A stretch of 64,000 bases of DNA from Ensifer canadensis. Its GTDB lineage: Bacteria; Pseudomonadota; Alphaproteobacteria; Rhizobiales; Rhizobiaceae. Made by a program: the position numbers and the translations under genes. The notes under the pieces are model-generated. The model did not search any database and had not been told where the DNA came from. It saw only the letters and a program-made list of their open reading frames with translations. Of this stretch, positions 45,583 to 55,227 are shown piece after piece (position 1 is the stretch's first letter; every line of letters starts with the position of its first letter). Location: positions 310,001-374,000 of the forward strand of contig NZ_CP083370.1 in assembly GCF_017488845.2 (NCBI RefSeq), read 5' to 3'.

Positions 45583-48108
45583 ATGTTCATCGATAGAATT
45601 CTTGCCCGTTTCAAGATCCAGACGAAGGTGCTGTTCTTCATTCTGCCCTTCGTCGTCAGCATCTGTGCCGTCGGCATTACCGGCCTTTATGCGTCCGGCC
45701 TGCTTCAGGGCCGGATGGAGATTTCGAACAGCGTCCTGCAGACGCTGAGCGGCTTCAAGGATGTCTATGCGGGGATGAACAACTTCCTGCACTCGACCAC
45801 CGAGGAAACCCGCGACGCCGTGCAGGGCAAGATCACTGCGCAGAAGGAAATTCTCGCCGAGACCGCCGCACAGGTTGCCGGCCAGAGCGGCCAGGACGAG
45901 TTGACGGCCGCTATCGCCGCGACCGCCGACATCGAAGCCCGCATCGACGGGCTCTGGAAGCTGCATGTCGGCGAGCAGGAGATGCGCGCAACGATGACGG
46001 CGAACCTCGATGCTCTCTTGGTCGAACGCGCCAAGATCAACGACGAGTCGAACCGGCTGCAATATGCCGTGCGCAAGAACGAGAATGCCGCCAAGACCAT
46101 GCTGCGCGAAGCCGAAAAGCTGATGCGCGCCAGCCGCTTCTTCAACGAGTTCGGCACCGAAGTCAGCAAGGCGACGACGGTCGAGGATAAGCTCAAGGCC
46201 GTCAAGGAACGCTTCCCGATGATCGGCCGCACCGAGCGCGACATCTTCCGGCTGTTGCCGAAAGACGAGAAGTCGCTGACCGAGACGATCACCTCCGCAT
46301 CGAGCGAGATCGGTGCGCTTTTGAAGGCGCCCGCCGGTCCTGAAACGCTTGCCGGTATCTCGAAGTATGTCGACCGTTTCCGCACCGCGAGCTTCCGTCT
46401 CGAAGCGGCTTCTGTCGGCAAGATGCGCGATGCCACCCGGATTTTCGCCGAACTCGATCAGCTTATCGTCAGCACCGAATCCGTTCTGACGGCCACGCGC
46501 CGGCTTTCGAGCTCGATCACCGACATCCAGATCTCCGCCGCAACCTTCATGGGGTCGACGACGGAAAGCAACCGCCAGAAGCTGCTCGACAAGTTCCTTG
46601 CAGTTCAGCAGAACATGGCAGCGCTGCGCGGTGTTGCAAGCGAAGGTGCCTCCTTCGACGCCATTGCCGACACGCTGATGCCGATCATCACCGTAATGAA
46701 AAAGGACGCCGCGTCTCTGGTTGAAATCACCGTGAAGCGGACCGCCGATTTCGACGCCGCCGGCCAGTCGATCAACCAGATCTGGAGCGACCTGACCGGT
46801 TTTGCCGAACAGCAGAAGGTTGCCGCCGGCACCGAGCGCCAGGAAGCAAACCAGATCTCCGTGGCCGCGACTGTTGCAGGCGTCGTCATCGCCCTGCTTG
46901 CCGGCATCGCCCTGACGCTGACGCTGAAGAAGCCGATCGGTCAGATCACCGCCGCCATGCGTCGCCTGGCAGACGGCCGCCTCGATACCTCCATTGACGG
47001 CGACGCCCGTCAGGACGAGATCGGCGACATGGCCCGCGCCTTGGGCGTCTTCAAGGAAAACGCGCTTTCCAAGGTGCGCATCGAGGCAGAAAGCGAAGAA
47101 CAGCGCGCCCGCGCCGAGATCGAGCGAAGCCGCAACGACGCCGAGAAGCGCGAGCTCGATCGCCAGATCGATCTTGCCGTCAGCGAACTCGCCGCCGGCC
47201 TCGGCCGTCTGGCGCAGGGCGACCTGTCGCGCCAGATCGACATTCCGTTCCATGGCCGCCTCGAACAGCTGCGCACGGACTTCAACGGCTCGCTGATCCG
47301 CCTGCAGGATACGCTGGCCCAGATCCGCGCCAATGCACAGGCGATCCAGCAGAGCGGCTCGGACATGCATCATGCCGCTGACTCGCTGTCGAAGCGGACG
47401 GAGGCCCAGGCAGCCTCGCTCGAAGAGACGGCCGCTGCGGTCGACCAGATCACCGTGACGGTCCGCTCGTCGGCGGAGCGCGCGAACGAGGCTAACGTCG
47501 CCGTCACGCAGACGAAGAAGAGCGCCGACAGCTCGGCAACCGTCGTCACCAATGCGATCGCCGCCATGGGCCGCATCGAAGAGGCCTCACGCCAGATCGA
47601 GCAGATCATCGAGGTGATCGACGACATTGCGTTCCAGACCAACCTCTTGGCGCTGAATGCCGGCATCGAGGCGGCACGTGCCGGCGAAGCCGGCAAGGGC
47701 TTCGCGGTGGTGGCACAGGAGGTTCGCGAACTGGCGCAACGCTCAGCCGAAGCTGCCCGCGAGATCAAGGGCCTCATCAACAAGTCGACCAACGAGGTCA
47801 ATTCCGGTTCGCACCTGGTCAAGGAGACCGGCGCGGTGCTGGCCTCGATCAGCGCCCAGATCGTTACTGTCAGCCAGCATGTCGAAATGATCGCGACCGC
47901 CAGCCGTGACCAGGCGGTGGCGCTCAACGAGGTCAACGGATCGGTCAACCAGATGGACCAGATGACCCAGCAGAACGCCTCGATGGTCGAAGAGGCAACG
48001 GCAACGAGCCTGGCGCTCTCCAACCAGGCCGACACGCTGATGATGCTGGTCGAGCAGTTCCGGCTCGAGCCGGAAGCCGCCGATATCCACGCTTACCGCG
48101 CCGCCTGA
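45583..48108 (+). CDS. Methyl-accepting chemotaxis protein
   Basis: 841 residues from ATG 45583; the frame is open to 45469 but that part looks untranslated. First transmembrane helix about 15-36, a long helical periplasmic sensor (about 40-430), second helix near 430-450, HAMP around 452-505, a second HAMP-like segment (ELAAGLGRLAQGDLSRQIDI), then the signalling domain with the conserved tip FQTNLLALNAGIEAARAGEA. There is no C-terminal NWETF-type CheR/CheB tether (it ends DIHAYRAA). It signals to CheA/CheW; the ligand is unknown. Confidence 0.96.
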   Translation: MFIDRILARFKIQTKVLFFILPFVVSICAVGITGLYASGLLQGRMEISNSVLQTLSGFKDVYAGMNNFLHSTTEETRDAVQGKITAQKEILAETAAQVAGQSGQDELTAAIAATADIEARIDGLWKLHVGEQEMRATMTANLDALLVERAKINDESNRLQYAVRKNENAAKTMLREAEKLMRASRFFNEFGTEVSKATTVEDKLKAVKERFPMIGRTERDIFRLLPKDEKSLTETITSASSEIGALLKAPAGPETLAGISKYVDRFRTASFRLEAASVGKMRDATRIFAELDQLIVSTESVLTATRRLSSSITDIQISAATFMGSTTESNRQKLLDKFLAVQQNMAALRGVASEGASFDAIADTLMPIITVMKKDAASLVEITVKRTADFDAAGQSINQIWSDLTGFAEQQKVAAGTERQEANQISVAATVAGVVIALLAGIALTLTLKKPIGQITAAMRRLADGRLDTSIDGDARQDEIGDMARALGVFKENALSKVRIEAESEEQRARAEIERSRNDAEKRELDRQIDLAVSELAAGLGRLAQGDLSRQIDIPFHGRLEQLRTDFNGSLIRLQDTLAQIRANAQAIQQSGSDMHHAADSLSKRTEAQAASLEETAAAVDQITVTVRSSAERANEANVAVTQTKKSADSSATVVTNAIAAMGRIEEASRQIEQIIEVIDDIAFQTNLLALNAGIEAARAGEAGKGFAVVAQEVRELAQRSAEAAREIKGLINKSTNEVNSGSHLVKETGAVLASISAQIVTVSQHVEMIATASRDQAVALNEVNGSVNQMDQMTQQNASMVEEATATSLALSNQADTLMMLVEQFRLEPEAADIHAYRAA

Positions 48109-48135
48109 TTGGCCAAGGCCACAGCGGCTTCGTCC

Positions 48136-48348
48136 TCAGCATTGCGCCGCGCGACCCACCGGTTGCGCGGCGCAAGTCGTTTGTAGGCTATTCTTGCCGG
48201 CTTGTATCTCTTGATGCGCCGCAAACGCAGCGATGCAGCGGCGAAACATCCGCCTCACCAACCCCGGCGGCTTGGGGTCGAAATGTTCGTCCCAGCGGCG
48301 GCTTTTCATCGTCATATCGGCCAGATAGGCCATTGCCAGTATTTCCAT
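48136..48348 (-). CDS. Small hypothetical protein (70 aa)
   Basis: ATG 48348 has GAGGAG eight bases upstream, a good ribosome site, and lies back to back with the LysR gene. The product (MEILAMAYLADMTMKSRRWD...) is basic and cysteine-containing with no recognised family. Arrangement and ribosome site support it; the lack of a known homologue keeps confidence moderate. Confidence 0.5.
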   Translation of the reverse strand: MEILAMAYLADMTMKSRRWDEHFDPKPPGLVRRMFRRCIAAFAAHQEIQAGKNSLQTTCAAQPVGRAAQC

Positions 48349-48436
48349 GGTGATGCTCCTCATTGGATGGCATCCCCTCTTCTATGCAGCAAAGGCTATT
48401 TTACATACACAAGATATCGGCCTATGTTTTTCACCG

Positions 48437-49306
48437 ATGAAAGACATGGATTGGGACATTTATCGCTGCTTCATGAGTGTCGCGCGCACCGGCGGACTGA
48501 CGGGCGCCGCGCAGGCGCTGGGCTCCAGCCCGGCGACCTTGGGCCGGCGCATGCTCGAGATCGAGGAACGCACCGGCCGCACGCTGTTCGTGCGCAGCCA
48601 GACCGGCTACCAGCTGACCGGCGACGGGCAGGTTCTGTTCGAGCAGCTCGAGGAGATGGAGGCGGCGGCCCGCCGCGTCGAGAGCTGGCGACGGGAGGGC
48701 GAGGGGGCGGTCGTTCGCATCACCGCCGGAACCTGGGTGTCCTGGCTGCTTGCCGAAAATTTCCCGGCGCTCTGCACCGAGCGCGATGGCTTCAGCCTTG
48801 CGATCACCATAGGCGAGACCCGCGCCAACCTTGCCTATCGCGAGAGCGATATCGGCATCCGCGCTTTCGAGCCGGAAGAGAGCTATCTGGCAGCCCGCCC
48901 GGTGGGAGAAGTTGCCTATGCCGTCTACCGGCAGAAGAATGCAACGCCGGCGGCAAACGGCCGATGGGTCGCCGTCGGCGACGAGGATGCAATCTCATCC
49001 TATCTGCGTTGGCCGCATGAGAACGCGACGGGACGTATCGTAGCGACCGTAACGCGCCCTCGTTCGTTGCTCGATCTCGCCCGGGCGGGAGCCGGTTGTG
49101 CCGTGCTGCCCTGTTTCGTCGGCGACCTCGACCCTCTGCTGGAGCGGGCGGGCGAGGAGATCCCTGCGCTTATGCATCGGCAATGGATCGTGATGAACAA
49201 CGAGGACCGCCATCGCACGGAAATCCGCACGGTCGTCGATCGCATGACAAAATTACTGAAAAGCCACGCCGACATCTTCGCCGGCAAACGACCCCGCCGC
49301 AGCTGA
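48437..49306 (+). CDS. LysR-family transcriptional regulator
   Basis: 289 residues from ATG 48437. N-terminal winged helix-turn-helix with DIYRCFMSVARTGGLTGAAQ and SPATLGRRMLEIEERTGRTL; the C-terminal substrate-binding domain is short and diverged. No adjacent operon clearly belongs to it; the divergent 70-aa ORF is the only obvious target. Effector unknown. Confidence 0.92.
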   Translation: MKDMDWDIYRCFMSVARTGGLTGAAQALGSSPATLGRRMLEIEERTGRTLFVRSQTGYQLTGDGQVLFEQLEEMEAAARRVESWRREGEGAVVRITAGTWVSWLLAENFPALCTERDGFSLAITIGETRANLAYRESDIGIRAFEPEESYLAARPVGEVAYAVYRQKNATPAANGRWVAVGDEDAISSYLRWPHENATGRIVATVTRPRSLLDLARAGAGCAVLPCFVGDLDPLLERAGEEIPALMHRQWIVMNNEDRHRTEIRTVVDRMTKLLKSHADIFAGKRPRRS

Positions 49307-49311
49307 AGCGG

Positions 49312-50418
49312 TCAGCGCATCAAGAGGCTGACGAGTGCCGCCTGCGAGTTCACCTGGGTCTTGGAATAGATGCTCTTCAGCTGGGTGCGGATCGTTTCGT
49401 AGCTGACGCTGTTCGCCAGGGCGATTTCCCTTAACGACAGTCCTGCAGCGAGGCCGGAGGCGATTCTGATTTCGGCGGGAGTCAATCCGTAGATGTCCTC
49501 CAAGTGCCTGCTCCGCACTTCCGGAAGCAGCGACGTGGTCGGTTCAATGACGACAGCAACGGTTGGGCCGCTAAGGAGTTCGGTGAAGGCATCGGAATTC
49601 AACTTCAAGAGCGTGATGCGATATGCCGTCCCACCGGCGCCCTTGACAATGGAGACATGTGGGCGCGTATCCGTGCAGCCACGCAATGTCAGCGCTTCCA
49701 GCGCTGCGCTTGTCTGCGGACAGCTTAACGTCAAGCGCCCGCCTGTAGCGATACGAATTGGCGCGCCTGTCGCCGATATGCGTTGCGCGTGTTCATTCAT
49801 GGAGCGGACACGGAGATTCTCGCCGACATACATCAGGCCAACGCCGATCGAATCGAGCAAAGATTGCCCTTGCTGGCGCTCGACCGTCATCACATCGCGC
49901 TTCCGGACAAACTCGAACGCGCGTTTGAGATGCGGTGCAAGGCTCGTATATTGATCGGCGGCGTGATGGTTGAACTCTGCGTCGGTTGATGTCGTACATG
50001 TCGATAGAATGAATGTGCGTGTCGCATCTCTTATGATCGTCACGCCGACGCTGGTCTCGCATCCGGTTTGTCGCTTTAGCCAGTCGTTGTAGAATTCGGA
50101 TTTGACCAGATCTTCCCGCGAAACGATATGCTCGCCACATAGGCCCCGGCCGACGGGTACCAGAACGGTTCTCGGGATCCACGGGTTCACTGCGGCGAAA
50201 TGGTTGTTGAATTGATCGAGGTCGTCGGCCGTAAATCCGGAGACATAGGGGACATGCGACGCGGGTGCCGCGAGGTCATGATAGTGGAGCGCGGACTTAC
50301 CGTTTGGCACAGTGCCCGCCAACCGGCTCAGAAAATCCTCCCAGCTGCATTCGCCGAACGCAGCGCCATAGATCAGATAGATCAGTTCTTCCGTATTCGC
50401 CGTTCCTGTCCGGAACAT
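49312..50418 (-). CDS. LuxR-type transcriptional regulator
   Basis: 368 residues from ATG 50418. A GTG at 50436 is in frame, but the predicted promoter would leave it almost no leader. The C-terminal LuxR helix-turn-helix is clear (about 305-365): LTPAEIRIASGLAAGLSLRE then SYETIRTQLKSIYSKTQVNS. The N-terminal ~290 residues lack the autoinducer-domain Trp/Tyr pattern and the receiver Asp, so the signal is unknown. Confidence 0.93.
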   Translation of the reverse strand: MFRTGTANTEELIYLIYGAAFGECSWEDFLSRLAGTVPNGKSALHYHDLAAPASHVPYVSGFTADDLDQFNNHFAAVNPWIPRTVLVPVGRGLCGEHIVSREDLVKSEFYNDWLKRQTGCETSVGVTIIRDATRTFILSTCTTSTDAEFNHHAADQYTSLAPHLKRAFEFVRKRDVMTVERQQGQSLLDSIGVGLMYVGENLRVRSMNEHAQRISATGAPIRIATGGRLTLSCPQTSAALEALTLRGCTDTRPHVSIVKGAGGTAYRITLLKLNSDAFTELLSGPTVAVVIEPTTSLLPEVRSRHLEDIYGLTPAEIRIASGLAAGLSLREIALANSVSYETIRTQLKSIYSKTQVNSQAALVSLLMR

Positions 50419-50447
50419 GCGTGCCCCCGCTCGCACTAGACCGAGTT

Positions 50448-50477
50448 AGTATAGGCAGGAGCCTCGGCAATAAGCAA
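50448..50477 (-). promoter_or_regulatory. Predicted sigma-70-type promoter of the LuxR gene
   Basis: On the minus strand TTGCTT (50477-50472) and TATACT (50453-50448) are separated by 18 bases, leaving a leader of about 20-25 bases to ATG 50418. Confidence 0.6.
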
Positions 50478-50522
50478 CTTGAAATGGTATATCTGCTTGC
50501 AAGACCGGCGTGAAACGCGGCA

Positions 50523-50547
50523 GGCCGGCGTTGCTGCCGGCCGTTTT
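50523..50547 (+). terminator. Hairpin with T-run on the + strand
   Basis: Stem GGCCGGC (50523-50529) / GCCGGCC (50536-50542), loop GTTGCT, followed by G and four T (50544-50547). The polarity is + strand, while the flanking genes are on the minus strand, so what it terminates is unclear. Confidence 0.55.
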
Positions 50548-50575
50548 CGCGTCAGGGTTGTCGGTCTGTGGGGTG

Positions 50576-50674
50576 CTAAACGGGGCGGCGGACGGTCGCG
50601 GTTGCCGTCTGTGGTTTGGGTATGCTCGACCAAGCCGCCAGAAGCAGCAAGGCTGCGGCCGTCAGCACCGTCAT
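50576..50674 (-). CDS. 32-codon ORF coupled to the 79-aa gene
   Basis: Its ATG shares the A of the preceding TGA (TGATG), a tight translational-coupling arrangement. The product MTVLTAAALLLLAAWSSIPK... has a hydrophobic N-terminal helix like a signal peptide or small membrane peptide. No family recognised. Confidence 0.45.
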   Translation of the reverse strand: MTVLTAAALLLLAAWSSIPKPQTATATVRRPV

Positions 50675-50913
50675 CACGCGCGTCCCTGAGTGACGATAAC
50701 AGGGATCAACAGGTCGCCCCAGTTGCCTTCGCCGCCATGATGGCGGGCCGAACGTACCAGCTCGACCGATACGCCGGCGTCGACGGCTTTCATGACGGCC
50801 TGGTTAAGGCGGTGCAGGTCGTTGGCGACCATGCGGATCGCCGCCTGCTGATCCGGGGTCATGGCCGAAGACTGTTCCTCGGCCCTTTCCTTGACGCGTG
50901 TCTGAACTGTCAT
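50674..50913 (-). CDS. Small conserved protein downstream of aceA (79 aa)
   Basis: 79 residues from ATG 50913 (AAGGAGAACTCC upstream, a strong ribosome site). Helical and soluble: AIRMVANDLHRLNQAVMKAV, then SARHHGGEGNWGDLLIPV. I know no function; a gene of this size at this position occurs beside aceA in Sinorhizobium. It is 82 bases downstream of aceA and probably co-transcribed. Confidence 0.8.
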   Translation of the reverse strand: MTVQTRVKERAEEQSSAMTPDQQAAIRMVANDLHRLNQAVMKAVDAGVSVELVRSARHHGGEGNWGDLLIPVIVTQGRA

Positions 50914-50995
50914 TGGAGTTCTCCTTGGTGTCAGCGGTTTCTCGTCGATTGCATGGGGAGCGCGGCGGGCAGGGATTGCCGCGCTCCCCGGTCCT

Positions 50996-52285
<1,290 letters not shown>

Positions 52286-52513
52286 CATTTCCTCCTGCTG
52301 GAACTCATCCACCATTCGACTTTTGTCGTATGGCTTTCCTCGTCTCTAGTTGATGTGACAGTTTTTACATTGCGCTGCGCAATAGGGCTATGGAAATCGA
52401 AGTTCATGGCCTTTCAAAAGGGTTATCTTGTCTTGCCTTTGACAGGCGTGCACGGTAAATTTGTAAATTATGTAAATGTGTGGTCGTCGTCAGAGTTGTA
52501 AAGGTAGTGACAA
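52286..52513. promoter_or_regulatory. aceA / RamB-like divergent promoter region
   Basis: Two ordered motifs are visible: a 15-bp palindrome ATTGCGC-T-GCGCAAT at 52369-52383, and three GTAAAT words at 52455, 52463 and 52472, spaced 8 and 9 bases apart, close to the regulator start. Both are plausible RamB-like binding sites. Confidence 0.6.
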
Positions 52514-53923
52514 ATGGCTGAGAACAAGATCTTTGCCGGTCCTCGTGTCCGGCGGATCCGCAACGGGCTCTCGCTGACGCAGACGGCGATGGCCGAAGCG
52601 CTTGGCATCTCGCCGTCCTACCTCAACCTGATCGAGCGCAATCAGCGTCCGCTGACCGTCCAGCTGCTTCTGAAACTCGCATCGGTCTACAAGGTCGACC
52701 TCGAGGAACTGCAGGGTGAAACTGGCGGTGGACTGGCGCAATTGCGCGAGGTCTTTGCCGATCCGCTGCTGGCGGCGGAACTGCCGGGGGATCAGGAATT
52801 GATCGAAGTTGCCGAAGCGGCGCCCAATGCCGCCGGCGGCGTCGTCAAGCTTTACCGCGCCTATCGCGAGCAGGCGGCGCGGCTAAAGGACCTTGCCGAC
52901 CTCCTGGCGGGGCAGGGGCACATGGAGGCGCTGTCGGGCACCCGCCTACCGATGGACGAGGTGCGCGAGACGCTGGAGGCGAGACCCAATCATTTCGCCC
53001 GGATCGAAGAAATGGCGGAGGCCTTTCACGAGGCGCTTTCGCCGGGCGATGATCTGATCGGCGCACTGAAAGCCTGGCTGAAGAAGGAACACGGCCTGGT
53101 CGTGCGCAATCTGCCCGTTCATGCCATGCCCAATCTGCGTCGCCGCTTCGATCGCCATTCCATGCGGCTCTTCATCTCCGAGCGCCTATCGCCCTATGAC
53201 CAGTTGCGCGAGATCGCCATGGAGGTTGCCTCGATTGCCTGTCACGAAGCGATCGTCCGGGAGTTGGAGACGCTGCGCCTGTCGACCGCCGAAGCGCGCC
53301 GCATCGGCCGCTTCGAACTCGCCCGCTATGCCGCCCACGCATTGATGATGCCCTATGCGGCATTTCATGCGGCAGCCGTCCGGGCGAGATACGATATCGA
53401 CGTGCTCAGGGCGCGTTTCCAAGTGTCGTTCGAGCAGGTCGCCAACCGGCTGACCATGCTGCAGCGGCCCGGCGCGACCGGCGTTCCGTTTTTCCTGATG
53501 GAGATCGACAATGCCGGGCATCGGCTCCGTCGTTCCGGCGCATCGGGTTTCCCGCAAGCGAGGTTCGGCGGCGGCTGTCCGAAGCTCAATATCCATGCCG
53601 CCTTCTCGGTGCCGGGGCAAATCCTGGTGGACCGCGTAGAGACAACAGAGGGACTGGCGTTCCTTACCGTGTCGCGCACGCTCGATGGTCCGCAGGCGGG
53701 CTTTGAAGAGCGGGTTCGCCGCACCGCGTTGCTGATCAGTTGTGAGGCCTCTTTTGCCGATGAGGTGGTCTATGGCACGCTACGCTCGCCCGCGGTTGCG
53801 ATCGGGGCGGCCTGTCGGCTCTGCGAGCGGCAGGGCTGTCTTGCGCGCGCCGAGCCTCCGGTGACGCGCCCGCTTGGGCTCGACGAGATGGCAACAGGCC
53901 TCAGCGTCTTCGATTTTCAGTAG
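52514..53923 (+). CDS. RamB/ScfR-family regulator of the glyoxylate bypass
   Basis: 469 residues. N-terminal XRE helix-turn-helix (residues 10-64: LSLTQTAMAEALGISPSYLN), an IrrE-N-like (DUF955) region around 160-290 whose HExxH is altered to AAHAL, and a C-terminal ScfR-type domain with cysteines (SCEASFADEV, CRLCERQGC). In Corynebacterium RamB represses aceA and aceB on sugar; the divergent position fits the same role. Whether it acts as repressor or activator here is not shown by sequence. Confidence 0.9.
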   Translation: MAENKIFAGPRVRRIRNGLSLTQTAMAEALGISPSYLNLIERNQRPLTVQLLLKLASVYKVDLEELQGETGGGLAQLREVFADPLLAAELPGDQELIEVAEAAPNAAGGVVKLYRAYREQAARLKDLADLLAGQGHMEALSGTRLPMDEVRETLEARPNHFARIEEMAEAFHEALSPGDDLIGALKAWLKKEHGLVVRNLPVHAMPNLRRRFDRHSMRLFISERLSPYDQLREIAMEVASIACHEAIVRELETLRLSTAEARRIGRFELARYAAHALMMPYAAFHAAAVRARYDIDVLRARFQVSFEQVANRLTMLQRPGATGVPFFLMEIDNAGHRLRRSGASGFPQARFGGGCPKLNIHAAFSVPGQILVDRVETTEGLAFLTVSRTLDGPQAGFEERVRRTALLISCEASFADEVVYGTLRSPAVAIGAACRLCERQGCLARAEPPVTRPLGLDEMATGLSVFDFQ

Positions 53924-53935
53924 GCGCTGGGACTT

Positions 53936-54934
53936 TCAGTAGCGGACGGGGTGATGGCTCGGCAGCAGCGGCGCACTGGCGGCGAAGCATTCGGCCGGTA
54001 GTCCGGTCGTATAGCCGCGGGTAATGTGCGCCTTGTCCGCATAGGCTTTGTCGCGCATCAGGATCGCGTGCAGTTCGGGCAGGTTATAGAACGGCACGCC
54101 GGGATAGAGGTGGTGCTCCAGATGATAGTTGATGTGGTGCGGAGCAAAGAACAGTCTTTCCCAGGCATGCGGATAGACCGTGCGTGAACTCGTCAGCTCG
54201 TCGCTATAGTCCATGTTGCCGAAATGCTCCGCAACGCTGCGCACGTAAAGGAACAGGCAGAAGAAGGTGAAGAACGGCACGAGCCAGTAGAGCGCGAATT
54301 CGCGCCAGATGCCGAGAAGGCTGAAAATGGCGGCGGCAGCGATATAGAAGCAAAGGCGCAGCATCTTGTAGCTCCGCGTCGACCGGTCGTTCTTCGACAT
54401 GCGCTTGGCCATGTGCACCATGTCGCGGATCGAGTTGACGGCGACGAGATAGCCGAGCAGTTGCATCACGCCACGCGCGATCTTCTGCGGAAAGGTGAAC
54501 TGCGCCATGCCGAGCTTTGCCGTCCAGTCCGGGTCGTCGTCGGTGTTGGCATGCTGGTGGTGTGCCAGGTGGTTCTGCCGGTAGCCATCGACGGTCGCCA
54601 GCATCGGCCAGGCGAGCAACAGGTCGCTCATCCAGTCGCTGAGCTTGCGGTTCTTGATGATGCGGTAGTGCGCCGCCTCATGAACGAGACAACCGAACGC
54701 ATGCATGCGACCGGCAATCACGATCACGGTCATGAGGTAGACGAGGATATTGCCGGTATATTCGCTGACGGCGATGGCGGTGGCGATGATCGCCCAGTCG
54801 ACCGCGATCGCCGCAAGGGATTTCTGTGGCTCGAGTATCGAAAGGCGCTTCAACTCTCTCGGATCGATCCTGCGGTTCCGTCCACTCATGACACTACCCA
54901 GACGCTGATACACAACCGAGGGGAAAAATCGCAT
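53936..54934 (-). CDS. Fatty acid desaturase-family protein
   Basis: 332 residues from ATG 54934 (TAAGGCGC upstream; ATG 54889 also possible). The three histidine boxes are intact: HEAAH, HLAHHQH, and HHINYHLEHHLYP. Membrane segments separate them. The family includes acyl-lipid desaturases and carotenoid/ornithine-lipid hydroxylases; the substrate is unknown. Convergent with the RamB-like gene, 12 bases away. Confidence 0.93.
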   Translation of the reverse strand: MRFFPSVVYQRLGSVMSGRNRRIDPRELKRLSILEPQKSLAAIAVDWAIIATAIAVSEYTGNILVYLMTVIVIAGRMHAFGCLVHEAAHYRIIKNRKLSDWMSDLLLAWPMLATVDGYRQNHLAHHQHANTDDDPDWTAKLGMAQFTFPQKIARGVMQLLGYLVAVNSIRDMVHMAKRMSKNDRSTRSYKMLRLCFYIAAAAIFSLLGIWREFALYWLVPFFTFFCLFLYVRSVAEHFGNMDYSDELTSSRTVYPHAWERLFFAPHHINYHLEHHLYPGVPFYNLPELHAILMRDKAYADKAHITRGYTTGLPAECFAASAPLLPSHHPVRY

Positions 54935-55227
54935 GCGCCTTATGGTTAATCAATCGTAAACGAACGCGTGTTCTGGCTGGTTGCCGCCATGGTTAACGTC
55001 GGCCGCTTGGTACCTGCCGATGGCGGGATCGCGCCCTTCGCCATAAGTGCCCGATTTTCCTTGGCTTGCGAAAACTGGGGTGGCTGAAGAGGTCCGCCTC
55101 TTTCCGGCACAAAACCGCTTGAGGTTGTCGAGAAACATGCCTAACCTCGCCCCGGAGCGATCCAGAATGGGCCTGGATCCGTGTCACGGGGCGGCCTTGT
55201 CCGGACCGATAATAACGAGGGAACTGC

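Noticed and set aside
45511..47373. 620-codon open frame on the minus strand opposite the chemoreceptor
   Set aside because: It is a high-GC shadow of the MCP gene: no ribosome site, no recognisable domain, and the + strand protein is clearly conserved.
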